Assembly: GCA_009103225.1 (NCBI GenBank)
Contig: RHPI01002533.1
Span: 299,836-363,835 of the forward strand
Length of the DNA stretch: 64,000 nt
DNA from: Chlorokybus atmophyticus
Lineage: Eukaryota > Streptophyta > Chlorokybophyceae > Chlorokybales > Chlorokybaceae
Direction of reading: 5' to 3'
A program made the position numbers and the translations under genes. Under the pieces are notes generated by a model that saw only the letters and a list, made by a program, of their open reading frames with translations, was not told the origin of the DNA and did not search any database. Positions 1 to 11,948 of this stretch are shown one piece after another; the stretch's first letter is position 1, and each line of letters opens with the position of its first letter.

Positions 1-269
1 TGTAGTTGTATAGTTTGGTGGTAGTTTGGTAGTTGTTGTGTAGTATAGTTGTAATGTAACTAATCTGCTAGTCACTATGTTGTTGTGAACACAATTGTGG
101 CGGTTGTGCCTGAGCTGATCTGCTGCTAGATTTCCAAGTTGCACAAAGGCACACACCCCACTGTTATCAGTAATTGCACATGCAACAGCCACACTTGGAG
201 AATTACCAGCAGAGCAGCTCAGCGGTAACCAGAGTGTAAAGGGCAAACAAAGTGTGTGTAGAGCAATGG

Positions 270-1206
270 TCATTGCAACGAGTCACTAGAGTCACTGGGT
301 TTACTAGGAGGGTCGCGAGTAGGGAAAATTCCATTACAAGTTGGTGTGAGACTGGTACTGGGCGTTGCACCAGGTGCAGGGACTTCGGAGCCAGTAAACA
401 CACTCCAGCGTGCAGCAATATTGTTGTCGCACTCGATCACAACGCGCAGGCCAGCAGCGCCATAGATGCCCAAGTCAATGATAGTGCGAGTAGGAAGAGG
501 CGCATCAGGAGGCGAGGGAGTGTTCTCATGCACGGAGACTGCCACATACACACCGGTTTGTACAGTAGCTGCAATCGCAATGGGTGCCTGATGAACAATT
601 CCACGAGTTGAAAGCTCCCAATTGCATAATTGGACCTGATAAACAAGCTTACAAGTTAACTCGCATGTTGCATCGCATTCATTCATAAACGTGCGCCAGA
701 AGTTGATGCAAATGCATAGGCAGCGCCTCTATTGTTATGGACATGAACTGGACACGCATTCAGGCAGTAGCATGGCATGACATGCACGGCATGTAACGCG
801 CAAGGGTGTTGCATGGTAGCAATCAGAGCTGTGCATATATATAGGCGTTCCTATCATAGCAGGACAAACATATGCACACTACACAGGCAAACTCAACCCA
901 AATCGCACACAAGGCATACGCATGTACAAACAATGCGCAACAGTATGGCACATGCATAGTGGCATGCATAGTCAGCAGCATGCAGAGTGACATAGCGCAC
1001 GCAACTCACACCATGAATAGCGAGAAAGATACCTGATGATAGCGAGCATCGCCAGAGTCCACATAGCCGTTCCACGGTTGTGTCAAGACCTGACCTAGTC
1101 CCACTAATCGCCGCCCGACTGCGAGGAGCGCCTGCGTTAGAGCCTTATTCATGGTGCGCATGGGTACAGGGGGGTCCATTGTTGCAGCACAACTACCAGC
1201 ATGCAT
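270..1206 (-). CDS. hypothetical protein, two exons
   Basis: I do not recognise this protein. Exon 1 (1206-1033) begins at an ATG and ends in CAG before a gtatct donor. Exon 2 (587-270) follows a catcag acceptor in the same phase and ends at a stop, giving 163 residues. The N-terminal part contains NGYVDSGDARYHQ. The middle has a hydrophobic, beta-rich look (APIAIAATVQTGVYVAVSV, then IIDLGIYGAAGLRVVIEC). The C-terminal 40 residues are rich in Pro, Ser and Thr. The phase match and clean splice signals favour a real gene, but there is no family match and the start could be the next ATG at 1179 or lie in an upstream exon. Confidence 0.45.
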
Positions 1207-1698
1207 TGGATGTTTGGGTTAGGGTTACTTATGGTTTTGGGGTAAGCCACACAGACACCGTCCTCGGATATGGACGATTTCATCGGAAATAGAGAATGTA
1301 ATTCCGCTTGGTTTGTATGGACCAATAAACATAGAGTTCATTTTGGCAATCAACGTTTCGACAAAAGGCAATTTCCACGGCAAATGCTCGTGCGGCCTAT
1401 TGCGGTCGGAGCAAGCGGAGACGCGACTGGTGTCCGACTAGCACAATTGCTGATGTGGATTTTCCGAACGATCATTGCATTCCATTGATTGCAGGGATTT
1501 CCGCACCACGAAATTTGCACTGATTGTCCCACAGCACCTGCGTACTTGCTGGTTTTGTTGGCGGCGGCGGCGCTGTGGCGAGGTGAGCGAGCGTTGTCAG
1601 CTGTCTTGTCGCACTGCTTTTGTAGTGGTTGCATGCTGGGTCACTTCGTTGCAATTAGCAAATACAGCATGGTGTTGTGCCGCTAGCATTTTGGACTG
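1207..1698. other. no supported gene
   Basis: Short open frames exist on both strands but none has a recognisable domain or a consistent splice structure. A short gggttagggtt stretch near 1219 resembles a plant telomere motif but is not repeated. Confidence 0.4.
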
Positions 1699-2300
1699 CC
1701 ATTTGCCTGCTAGCTTGCTGTTAGGCTTACCTTTGTCGTGTTCAGCTGGCAAGAAGCTGAAGAATCTTCTACTCTACAAGGTACTGGGTGTTTGGCCTGC
1801 AATGTGCCTGTTTGACAAATTCACAAGCACATGTTTGTGCATGCACATGCCATTTGCCTGCTAGCTTGCTGTTAGGCTTATCTTTGTCGTGTTCAGCTGG
1901 CAAGAAGCTGAAGCAGCCTCTACTTTACAAGGTACTGGGTGTTTGGCTTGCAGTGAGCATGTTTGACAAGTTCACAAGCACATGTTTGTGCATGCACATG
2001 CCATTTGCCTGCTAGCTTGCTGTTAGGCTTACCTTTGTCGTGTTCAGCTGGAAAGAAGCTGAAGCAGCTTCGACTCTACAAGGTACTGGGTGTTTGGCTT
2101 GCTGGGTGCCTGTTCGACAAGTTCACAAGCACATGTTGTGCATGCACATGCCATTTGCCTGCTAGCTTGCTGTTAGGCTTACCTTTCTCGTGTTTAGCTG
2201 GAAAGAAGCTGAAGAAGCTTCTATTCTACAAGGTACTGGGTGTTTGGTTTGCTGGGTGCCTGTTTGACAAGTTTACAAGCACGCCTTTGTGCAAGCAGCT
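1699..2300. repeat. 4 x ~151 bp tandem repeat
   Basis: Four direct copies start at 1699, 1850, 2001 and 2151 with the shared word ccatttgcctgctagcttgc. The spacings are 151, 151 and 150 bp. Copies differ by a few substitutions and one lost base. Because 151 is not a multiple of 3, an open frame switches frame from copy to copy, so the repeat is probably not a coding repeat although each copy can be read as Leu/Ser-rich peptide. Confidence 0.9.
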
Positions 2301-2475
2301 TAGAGACACTTTTTTTGCAAGGTACATGGTTTGCTTGCTGTGACAAGTCAACAACCACGTCCACATGGCTTACAACCTGCAGTCACTTGAGTCAACCAAG
2401 ACTGAAGGTTGATTAGGGTTGCGGTTGCAACTGACTTGTAAAGCAAGCTTGATCTATCTACAGGAGGGCATCATC

Positions 2476-4981
2476 ATGTCAGGCACCACGTCGGGTGGGC
2501 GGTCCAGCAACCGCAGCGAAGGATGGGAGAATTTGGACGAAGAGATATGGGGGAAGAATGCTGGTGGTCCTTCTGATGAGCAGCTGCAGCATGAGTGGGA
2601 CACCAGTGAGGCGACTGTTCACCTGCGTGATCTTGAGACCACAACAATGATCTGCTTAAAAGTGAGCTTATGCATCAAGCATCCGTAATCAATGTCAGAC
2701 CTTGCTGCCAAAGTCTGTTTCGTCCCATGTTGTACTAGTGCACCAATGTAAACTATGCAGGCACTGAAGGTCCTACATTGGCGTGGGAAGCATCATGCCC
2801 GTGATCGTCGCAAGGTCACCAAGCTGATCGACAAAGGGCGGATTTGCTACGAGTACTGTCGCATGATGCCGGGGAAGACTCAAACGAAGCAGGACCCATT
2901 CAAGTTCGCTCTTACAACTAAATGCTGGCATCTGCTGAATCCAGAGCTCTCCTATCAAATGGTTGGCAATTTCCCACAGTTACATGAGCCGTCATGTAAT
3001 ATGGCAGCATTGTCTGAGCTGGGAGGAGTTTGCTTTGCATGTGTTGGCCTTCACAACTTCTTCATTGGTGGGTAGGCGCGTTTGAAGATTCAACAGTATC
3101 TGGGCAACAAAAAGGGATACAGCAACCCCAAGCACAAAGAGAAGCAGAAAGAAAAGAGTCGGAAGCGTTACAAGGGGATGATGGAGAAGGCTTTCGCGGG
3201 GGGCTTTGTGCCAAGGCGCAGGGGAGGGCCTAGCGACAAGAACAACAAGGTGTGTGTCATGTAGTGACTAAGGTGTTTGTGCGATGTGCATGTCATGAGT
3301 GCCTTTGCCATGTGCTTGATAGAAAGCCAACAAGAAGAAGCCCAAGAAGTCAAAAGAAGTGCAATCTGCCAGCGACGACGAGGATGCCACCTCAGAGGGT
3401 GACCTACAATCTGTACAAAGTTGGCTTTGTCAATGTCGTGTTGAGAACGATGCTTTGTGTTTGATGGTGCCTTATGTATGCAGGTTGTGTGGTGTGTATA
3501 ATGACCCCTTGTAATTGCACGGCGCCCAAGCGTTCACATCCCGCCCGCGACGCCAGCGATGACAGAAATGGCACCTCGCAGCGTGAGCCGCGTCTTGCGC
3601 GCGCAGGCAGCTGCTGAAGTACTGTGTGTATATGTAGGCTTTTGTGATCGGTGCCTTGTGTATGCGCTAGGTAACAAGGAAGGCACTGCACCACAACCCT
3701 CAAGTTCTCCAGCTACTGGTTCACAGGTCAGATGCCGCTCCTGCTTGTACTTTGCTAAACATGTGTTCATGATCGTTCATGGCTGTTGTGTTCAGGCACG
3801 TGCCAAGCAGGGTGCTGATGTGCGTGACAGCAGCTCAGGGAAGCGCAAAGTGTCTGGTGAGGTACGCAGCATTGGACTTGATAGAGCGGCAATGCACTGA
3901 GTTGTGGCTCACCATCTGACTTCATGCTGTTGGCAGGAGGATGAGGTGTCAAGCCCCCCCAAAAAGAAAACAAACAAAACTGTTCGCTCGATACCGGCTC
4001 CCTACAAGTCTCAGGAGGCAGGCCACTCGACTGGCAAGCAGGAGACGGTGTTGGAGAAGAAGAGCGGCAAGCAAAAGGAGGTATGAAAGCACCATGTACT
4101 TGATCTTATGGGCTTCTTGCGTTCTTCTGGCTGCACACAAACTGTCACCTGCGGCAGGCACGCATTCGTTGCGTGACGGTTGTAAGCTTGTTAACACGTC
4201 GTGTCACCTTGTCGCGCAGGATGAGCCAACGTATTCAGAAATGCATAAGACAGGTAGATACGAGAACAGCGGTGAAGATGGTGCCAAGGACAGCGCCCCG
4301 GACAGCGAGGGGGACAGCCCCAACAACAGCGACAACGACTCGCAGAAGGCAGGTCGCTTCGCAAGCGCTGTATGAGAGATCACATCTGTGTATGTGTGTA
4401 CCTCTTGATGTGTTTGTCACTTGCATGCGCAGGAAGAGCTGAGCGACAAGGACGACACCGCACCGACGATGAAGGTTGGCAGTGAAGTCCAACTGTTCAT
4501 TAACGGGCGCAAAGAACCAGTAGGGGAGGCGCACGTAAGCGACATCAATCCTGTCAACAAGTTTCATGGCAAGAAGATTGGAGAGGGCAACATGGTGGTC
4601 CAGTTCAGCCGCAGTCTTCCCATCACTAGGACCAGACGTCCCGGACTAGGGGAAGAAGAGGTTGTGCCTCTGCCAATCAGCTTCAAGCGTGATGGGGTTG
4701 GAGTGCAAGTGACCCACTTGAAAGGTGAACGCGTTTGTGTGCATGCGATTGCATGAACAGTTTCAACATTGTGCAAGTCAGCCGAGTTCATGTGTGATTG
4801 ATGTATGCTCTGAGTGCGAGCCGGGTTTGTTGCTACTTTGGCTTGTTGGGTTGCTGAAGAGTATCAAGGTGAGGGAGCCAGCAAAGGAAGGCACAACCAC
4901 ACAGCGCGGGAGGGGCCGTGGGAAGGGCAGCCGGGGTGGGCGGGGTGGGCGCGGTGGGCGTGGTCGAGGCAGCAAGAAGTA
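2476..4981 (+). CDS. hypothetical basic multi-exon protein with RGG tail
   Basis: I do not recognise the family. About eleven exons can be read: 2476-2661, 2761 to about 3050, 3088-3249, 3323-3412, about 3480-3605, 3671-3726, 3796-3861, 3937-4080, 4220-4348, 4433-4708 or 4724, and about 4869-4981. The start is an ATG at 2476. Central exons are Lys/Ser/Asp/Glu-rich and look disordered. One exon (4433 on) carries a folded-looking stretch with FINGRKEPVGEAHVSDIN, slightly like a domain seen in plant CACTA-element proteins. The last exon ends in Arg-Gly repeats (RGGRGGRGGRGRGSKK), typical of RNA-binding tails. Two introns appear to start with GC (after 3605 and after 4348). The exon 2/3 boundary and the last junction are uncertain. 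It could be a host gene or a domesticated or decayed transposon gene. Confidence 0.5.
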
Positions 4982-5149
4982 GGTAGCAGAGATACATTGT
5001 AGACATCAGTGAATTTGTTGTTCGAGTCAGCTGCCATTCAACTGACATTGCTGTCCAAATTCACCGGCTGGACTGATTGCTATGTGCTATGTCACAGCTA
5101 TGCTATGTCACAGCTGTTGACGATAGCAAGATGCAGTGATTATTCAACC

Positions 5150-5660
5150 AAACTGTGAGTGAATAACCACTTATATGTAGGACTATGTGTGTGAGCAGAA
5201 GTGCTGTATTATTCAATTATCATTTGCGTGAAAAATCAACCAAAGGCAGCAGTGTTCAACCATACTATGGGTGAATAACCACTCATATATAGGACTATGT
5301 GTGAGAGCAGATATGCTGTATTATTCAATCACAAATCGTATGAATAATCACTCGCTAGTATGGTACATGTGCTGTTGAAACAGCTTTAATATGTGTGAAC
5401 ATTAAGCCAATATGCGTGTGAATAATTACCTATAAGGAGGACCTAGTGTGAGGGCAGGCGCTGTAAATATTTACGCACACAAAGTATGAATAATCACTTG
5501 GTGCCATGGTACATCTCTAGGACCATGTATTCCTAAGAAGACTGGATATGCAGTTCTGTTGCGAGTGAATAACTACTCACATGTAGAAGGTTGTGTGCGA
5601 GATGGATAACTACAATTGTTCATGACCAAAACGTGTGAATATCCATTGCTTGTATTCAGG
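5150..5660. repeat. diverged ~120-150 bp tandem repeat
   Basis: Variants of gtgaataaccactcatatgtaggactatgtg recur near 5153, 5270, 5412 and 5565. Each is followed by a gctgtattattcaat-like segment and a second gaataat motif. The copies are clearly related but eroded. No gene is seen between 4982 and 5714. Confidence 0.6.
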
Positions 5661-5714
5661 GCATTTGGCCTGAATAATCAGCAATCGTAACAGCGACCTC
5701 TGAGTGTTGTTGTC

Positions 5715-7284
5715 ATGCAGATCTTCAGCCGCTGGCTCTGCAGCTTCGCCTTGCAGATGAAGCTATAGTAGTGTAATGTCTTGTTGCTGCTCGACAATCC
5801 TTCCACGCATGCTTACAGGTTTGGGGTACCGGGCATGGAAAAAGGGTTCAAGACGCTGCAGGTGGACACTGGTAAAATGTCTATTTCTACCTCCCAATAC
5901 AACCAGCAAAGTTCAACCTCTGGACGCAGGCATTATCGCTGCGTTCAAGGCCAGGTTTGTGTTGCTTCATTAACTGTTGTTGCGTCGCACTAGTCTGACA
6001 CATTGTATAGTAACTCGCAGAACTGAGTGTCAATTCAGAACTTGTAGGAAAATCCCCCCCCGGGACCCCCTTTGTTTGTCAGAGGTTGTTATGCTTTCTC
6101 ATTTTGTTTGTGACAAGTACAAGCGCAAGCTTGTTGCAGCAATACGACGCAGACCCAAGCATCGGCTTTTGCAAAGTTAAGGTGCAGTTGAAGGAGGCAG
6201 TCATATGGTGTCGCGAGGCATATGGGCAGCTCACCGCACTCACCATTACGAATTGTTGGCACAAGAGTGGCATCACCCCTTCGGCTTGGCACGCGCCCAC
6301 TCCCGACTTTGACACACGAGAGCATGCTGTTGTGCAGGCGATCGGTGACATAATGCAGCGTCTTTCCATTCCATGTGCAGAGATGCATTCACCTGCTGAG
6401 TTCATCCACGGTGATGACGCTCTTCCCACCAAAGCCGGACAGAGCGATGAGGACGTCCTCGAAAGCGTTAGAGCGGCAGAAGGGCCCGCCCCTGATGAGC
6501 CTGTTGAGGATAAATGTGAGAGGGTGGATTGCAATGTGTACTTGTGTATGGGTATGAGTAGGCACTAACAGTGGATGTGTTACAGATGATGAGGAGGAGG
6601 AAGAGTTGCCCCCGCGTGTCACAGTGGCAGATTGCATGAGGTGTCGCGAGGCATATGGGCAGCTCACCGCACTCACCATTACGAATTGTTGGCACAAGAG
6701 TGGCATCACCCCTTCGGCTTGGCACGCGCCCACTCCCGACTTCGACACACGAGAGCATGCTGTTGTGCAGGCGATTGGTGACATAATGCAGCGTCTTTCC
6801 ATTCCATGTGCAGAGATGCTTTCACCTGCTGAGTTCATCCACGGTGATGACGCTCTTCCCACCAAAGCCGGACAGAGCGATGAGGACATCCTCGAAAGCG
6901 TTAGAGCGGCAGAAGGGCCCGCCCCTGATGAGCCTGTTGAGGATAAATGTGAGAGGGTGGATTGCAATGTGTACATGTGTATGGGTATGAGTAGGCACTA
7001 ACAGTGGATGTGTTACAGATGATGATGAGGAGGAAGAGTTGCCCCCGCGTGTCACAGTGGCAGTTCTAGATGGTGTGGAGGCTTTCGTCGCCACCAATGA
7101 TCGCCCTATCTCCGAGCATCATTAGCTCACATTACGGCAGCTGCGTAATGTGGTCATTGGGCATCATCTCTTTGATGTTGGCCTTCAAACCCGCATACAA
7201 GGCTTTTTCACTACGGATTCTTCTGTACATGTTGCTAGCGCTGGTGGCACTGGCAATGAGCCCATTGTTGTAGAGTAGTGTTTT
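5715..7284 (+). pseudogene. Tigger/pogo-like DDE transposase, C-terminal part
   Basis: The conceptual protein starts within the DDE_1 domain. It has IFSRWLCSFALQM, then two stops, then NVLLLLDNPSTHAY with the second catalytic Asp. A frameshift near 5878 leads to FLPPNTTSKVQPLDAGIIAA, a hallmark of Tigger/CENP-B-related transposases. After an intron follow KYKRKLVAAI and the C-terminal helix region (LKEAVIWCREAYGQL, TITNCWHKSGI). The last exon ends LDGVEAFVATNDRP, then a stop near 7123 with a still readable continuation to about 7284. The N-terminal DNA-binding domain and first catalytic Asp are absent from the window. Stops and a frameshift make it non-functional. A 433 bp internal duplication doubles the C-terminal domain. 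Confidence 0.8.
6208..7073 (+). repeat. 433 bp tandem duplication in the transposase
   Basis: Copy 1 (6208-6640) and copy 2 (6641-7073) differ at only about five to eight positions by eye. Each copy holds an exon segment, a complete short intron (gtgagagg to ttacag) and the start of the next exon. The unit length is 1 mod 3, but once the intron is spliced the frame is kept (RVTVADCMRCREAYGQL at the junction). Confidence 0.95.
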
Positions 7285-7899
7285 TAAACTTGATTGTGGT
7301 GCATATACATGTGAGGATGGCCATGTAGATGCATGCGGTTTACTCATGCTCACACATATTGTTACACATGCACAAACATGTCAAACAAGTTGATATGTAC
7401 ACTTGCGCACGCGCGTGCGTGCACGGCGACACACATGCACATGAGCATTTATTCATCATATCAACAACACCGCGCATGCTATAACACAACGCATACTATA
7501 ACGCATATTGTAGCTTGTGTTATGAACTTGTTCACAACATACTCTGCACTCATGAGATTAAGGTTGTACATATGCTGTGCACTTGGTTTGTTAATGGCAT
7601 ATTTATTCTTGTAAACGCACATGAGCTTTTTGGGCTAGACCCTCATTAGTAGAATACATATTTTGTAAACGACAAAAGAATATATATTCTTCTTAACGCC
7701 AAGAGAATAACCCCGTTGGTGGACTAGAAAGTTGAAAGATATATGGTATGTTTATAACAGGGGTGGACTGTACATGTGTACATGTGTATTGGGGCTAAAA
7801 TGAACCATGAACGGTCCCTCCCCCACGGACCAGGTAGTGCTGGCCCGCGGGGGACGTACGGACCATCCACGGTCCGCGGGGTCCATGAAAGGACTATAC
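7285..7899. other. no supported gene
   Basis: AT-rich sequence with CA/CG-type simple runs near 7340-7460. A GC-rich block near 7800-7910 contains several ggtcc/ggacc inverted motifs. No coding signal is recognised. Confidence 0.4.
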
Positions 7900-9997
7900 A
7901 TGGTCCTCAAACGTCAATCCGTGCAATGGTGAGTTTCAATTCAATCTGCTCAGCGGGCATCGGCTGTCGTGATCGAGTGGGTGCCTCTTGCAGCCTTGCG
8001 TGCAATGCCAAGAACAGCTGGACTGCCAACTCCAATACAGCAGGTTGCCGATAGGTTACCCCGAAGAGACAATCTCATCCTCCAGTTGTTGTTGTTTGGG
8101 CTTCGGAAGTGTGTGGTACTCTGGAGGTGAGATTGGCAGAATACGATCATCTCGGGCTACTCACGTGGTGCGTTGCCCCCCTATTCCATACGCAATGATT
8201 GTTGGTTCCATGTTGCGGAGCAGGGACATCCAGGCCCGCTTTGCTTGCGGTCCTCGTAGCACTTGTTGAATGACATCAAGGTATAGTGGTGGGGCGGGAC
8301 GAATCATTGATGGTGCGGCAATGGCGACCGCAGAAAGTGTGCCCATTGCAGAGGTGCGGCAGCATTAACCGCTGCAATGGTCGTGGCACCCGCAACAGTC
8401 ATTGTGATAAAGGTAGCTGCTATGAGTGCAGCGGCAATTGTGACTGGTGCGACAGCCTCAGTCGTAGCAGGGGTAGTGCCGTCATTACCAACGAGTTCAC
8501 CAGCCACGGCTGCAGCGGTGTCGTTGCTTTTCTTCATTGGGGCCAGAGTGGTGCCATGTGTATCTGTACTAACTGCACTTGTTCGTGTGGTTGTCGACGG
8601 GGCCGTCGACGGCATCGTCCTAGCAGTGGTTGTGGCTGTTGATGCAGCCCCACTTGTGCCTTCCGACGATGCCGCTGTTGATGATGCGTCAGCTTCTCTG
8701 CACACATATCTTGTAAGCTGCACACGTGATGGCATGGGAGTGTCCTTCTCCCGTTTTATTGCCAGCAGTGCCTAGCGGGTAGAGTAGCAGGGGCTTTTGC
8801 TCCTTGGTGTCTTCCAATTGTGCCACGCGTGCCACCAGGGCTGCCACTTGGTCAACAGATTGTGGGTTGGTTGGTGCTTTGACAGCAGCAGCCCTAGCAC
8901 GAGAACATCCCTTAGGTTCTTTGCGTTGTGGAGGGCCGTTCTTCTCTCTGCACTCAGGCTCTTCTTTGCGAGCGCCGGGGTTGCTTTTGTTGTTGAGATT
9001 GTAACCACCAACGTTGTTGCTGTTGTTGTAGCCAATAGAGGGCCGTAGCTCGGAGAACTTAAGCCAGCATACCGCCTCCGAGTGTCCTGTCTTGTGGCAA
9101 TATTCGCACACAAGATTGCCATAGTCTTCAGTGCACTCCTTTTTGTAGTCTTATGCGGACCACACCAATCGCACAGCACTAAAGCAACAAGGGCAGCATG
9201 TGCCGATTGTTTGCCCTTGCTGCGAGTGACTAGAGCATCCCGGCTACAGTTACGCCGAGGGGGCTCCGTACTTGTGCTTGCCATGGGCCGTGATGCGCTT
9301 CGGTTGGTGTCAACACTGCTTTCTCATACATTGCGCATTTGTAAATGGCTTGTGCAGTCTCAAGAGCTTCTTTAACGATGTAGTTGAGGGTCCTGCTGGC
9401 GTCCAGCGTGAAGGGCGTCGACTCACTCAAGGTGGGGTTCAACTCGGCCACGTACACCACTGCGGCTGCCTCCTTGCTGACAATTTTAGAATCAATGTCC
9501 TTACAAATCTTTCCAGCCACGAATACAGCCGGAGAGGGTCCTCGTGAGGCCTCCGCTAGAAGCGCCTCAACTCCTCCACCTTGCTGTTGGTTTCTGGTGG
9601 GAAGGTGCGCCGTAGTGCGGCGTAGAGGTCCTTGAGCGGAGAGTCAGTTATGGTAGCCCCAACGGTGATAGCTAGTGTGCGCAATGCCACCGACGCGAGG
9701 GTAAAGCCATTGCCTCTTGCTGGAACACGTGACTCCGGTGTTGCACCCATCTTCAAAGCTGCAGCTTGCTGCTCAGCTTGTTGCTCTTTGATGGTAGCGG
9801 CGGTCAAGTATCATGACACGTTGATTGGCCTTCTAGGCCTCAATCCCTGCAGGAGTTAGAGAGGCAACAACCAGCTCAGCTCTTTCGTCCTCTGCTTGTT
9901 GCATGTCTACCGTTAACGCCCAATCAGTGACCGAGGTTGGAGGGGCCACTATTGCCGGGGCAGCAGCTGCTGGGCTATAACAATCAAGGCCAGATTT
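7900..9997 (-). pseudogene. retrotransposon gag-like debris
   Basis: Read on the minus strand, broken frames give a gag-like protein. An Ala/Gln-rich start near 9800 (IKEQQAEQQAAALKMG) is followed by LKDLYAALRRTFPPE, then KICKDIDSKIVSKEAAAV (about 9510). A CCHC zinc knuckle follows at about 9110 (CEYCHKTGHSEAVC), then a Lys/Arg-rich and later Thr/Ala/Ser-rich tail to about 8300. The pieces lie in different frames, so the gene is dead. The order (coiled or low-complexity N-terminus, helical core, CCHC) fits an LTR-retrotransposon gag, but the superfamily is not clear. It ends exactly at the gypsy LTR at 9998, and minus-strand gag-like coding reappears beyond 17140. Confidence 0.5.
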
Positions 9998-10652
9998 TGT
10001 GATTTTCATGGCCGTTTTAGGCCTTATTTGTAAGGTACATGTTTTTTATGACTTGTGGCGGATATCGGCGAGTTATGAGTCTGCCGCGGATATCGACCGG
10101 GGCCCCAAGACCAGTCCGGAAGGGCTCTTGCCAGAAAACGGAGGGCCAGTCGAGAAGGGCTCGACCAGATTTCTGGAAGGGCCTGGCGCCATGTAGTATA
10201 ACTTGACCATATGAGCAGCAAAGTAGGAGATCTTTGGTGTGTTGGAAAGGTCTAGAAGTGTACTACAAGATTCTGCAATTATATCTTAGCTTCTAGTTCC
10301 GTCTAGCGCTAGAATCGTCTAGACAGTAGCATGTGCAGACTGGTAGGTATAAAAGTGACATTCTACAATTTGCAATACAACCTTTAGCTCCCTAGTTTCT
10401 TGTGTGCAAGCTTGGTGGTGGCTAGAAGGGGCTGCTAGCGTGTGTCCACTGGTGTGTGCTTGCTTGTGTGACGATCCAAGGCGCTACACAAGTCGGTGTG
10501 TAGCTTCGAGCGCATGCGCGTGCGTACGCGAGTGGCGGGGCGCGCATGTGTGCTTGGCAGAGGGGGCAAGGTTCCGGTGTGAATACCGTGTCTTGGTGAG
10601 AGGGTTGTGGATTGGACCAACTCACAGGTGACAAGGCACGAGCACCGTCACA
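9998..10652 (+). repeat. gypsy element 5' LTR
   Basis: 655 bp, TG...CA ends, near-identical to 16488-17140. The segment gtataaaagtgac near 10347 could be the TATA region of the LTR promoter. Confidence 0.93.
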
Positions 10653-10654
10653 AC

Positions 10655-10666
10655 TGGTATCGGAGC
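10655..10666 (+). promoter_or_regulatory. primer binding site, initiator tRNA-Met type
   Basis: TGGTATCGGAGC lies two bases after the 5' LTR. It matches the usual plant initiator-tRNA-Met primer site TGGTATCAGAGC with one change. The gypsy element at 34806 has the same variant. Confidence 0.85.
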
Positions 10667-10952
10667 ACGGTTTACGAAGGTGAGAGAGGAAGTGTGTGGG
10701 CGTTTACACTTTTCATTCGGAAGCGGAGTGTAGTGTGTTAGTGGAGATGGAGGATGCTCGCTGGAAGAGCTTCGAGCTGCCACCTTAGCATTAAGAGAAG
10801 AGCTTCATCACACGCAAGCGGCGGCACAAGCACAACGCGAGGCATATGAGCATGCGATGGCGCGTGTATAAATTCCCATGGCATCAAGCTCGCGCGTGCA
10901 TGTGAAGGTGCCAAAACCCAAGCCATTCAGGGGTTAATGTGATGGAGATGCA

Positions 10953-11948
10953 GTGGATGAATGGATTTTTCAAGTATCGTCTTGGTTGAAGCTCACGGAG
11001 GTGCCCACGCATCTGCACGTGGAGGTTGCAGCGACATTGCTTGAAGGTGCAGCACTTGTGTGGTGGAGGCATCGATGTACGCGTGTTGCAAACGGGTTGG
11101 CGCTACCATTGACTACCATGGAAGAGTTGGCACTGGAGGTCAGGCATCAATTTGTTCCCGTTGAAAGCGTGAAGGCCGCACGCGACAAACTTGCCGCCCT
11201 TGTGCAAATGGGGTCGGCGATGGCGTACACGGCCGCGTTTCAGCGATTGGTGATATCCATACCCAATATGACCGAGGACGTGCAGCTGGACAGGTATACA
11301 CGTGGGTTAAAACCTTTGGGGCGTAAAGAAGTGGAGCTACGGGACCGGAAGACACTCGCGGAGGCTATACGCATCGCGGAGCGTCTTGACGCGTTGTACT
11401 TCAAGTCCATCACAAGAAACACTGACTGGAGGCAAAGGCATGGTGATCAGCCCCGGGGAGGCTTTCAACATGCATGGAGACGAGGAGAACCAAGTTTAGC
11501 ACTTGCCAATGGAGGTGGAGCTGACTCTGGGCCTGCACCAATGGAGGTGGGTGCCATACACACGCATGGAAGTGAGGCGAAGCACGGCGGACGTGGTGAA
11601 CGAGGTAAAGGTGTGCGCAAGTGTTATGCGTGTGGGTCGACGGAGCATTTGGCGTACGGATGCCCCAAACGAAGCACGCAAAGGCCAACACCGGATGGCA
11701 ACCCTCGCCGTGATCGTCGCGTCAACACCGTGGAGCAAAATGGCGTGGAGCAGGAAAACGACTTCCCCCAGTTGGTGAGGAGGCTGCTGCTGGGGATAGG
11801 AAGGAGGAGACCCTCATGCACGGACGGATGCTGTGACATTTCCATTCAAGAAGCAAGAGGAGATGGCTTTGAACGCACCAATGGTGGTGAGTTATGCAAA
11901 CGAGGAGACAACAAAGTACTTTGGGCTTCGAGCACACATTTGCGATGA
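10953..11948 (+). pseudogene. gypsy gag
   Basis: An open frame of 331 codons carries the gag helical core (DEWIFQVSSWLKL, GAALVWWRH) and one CCHC zinc knuckle near 11.62-11.67 kb (CYACGSTEHLAYGC), followed by a basic stretch. The coding sequence extends upstream of 10953 to an earlier ATG near 10878, but a TAA after KPFRG interrupts it, so this copy is probably inactive. Its end overlaps the pol frame by about 115 bases in a different frame, compatible with a programmed shift or with decay. Confidence 0.85.

Noticed and set aside
1215-1235. Telomere-like gggttagggtt
   Set aside because: A single partial unit without tandem repetition, not evidence of a telomere or interstitial array.
8304-8775. 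Ala/Val/Thr-rich frames on both strands
   Set aside because: Low-complexity sequence that reads open in several frames. No domain supports a separate gene apart from the gag tail.
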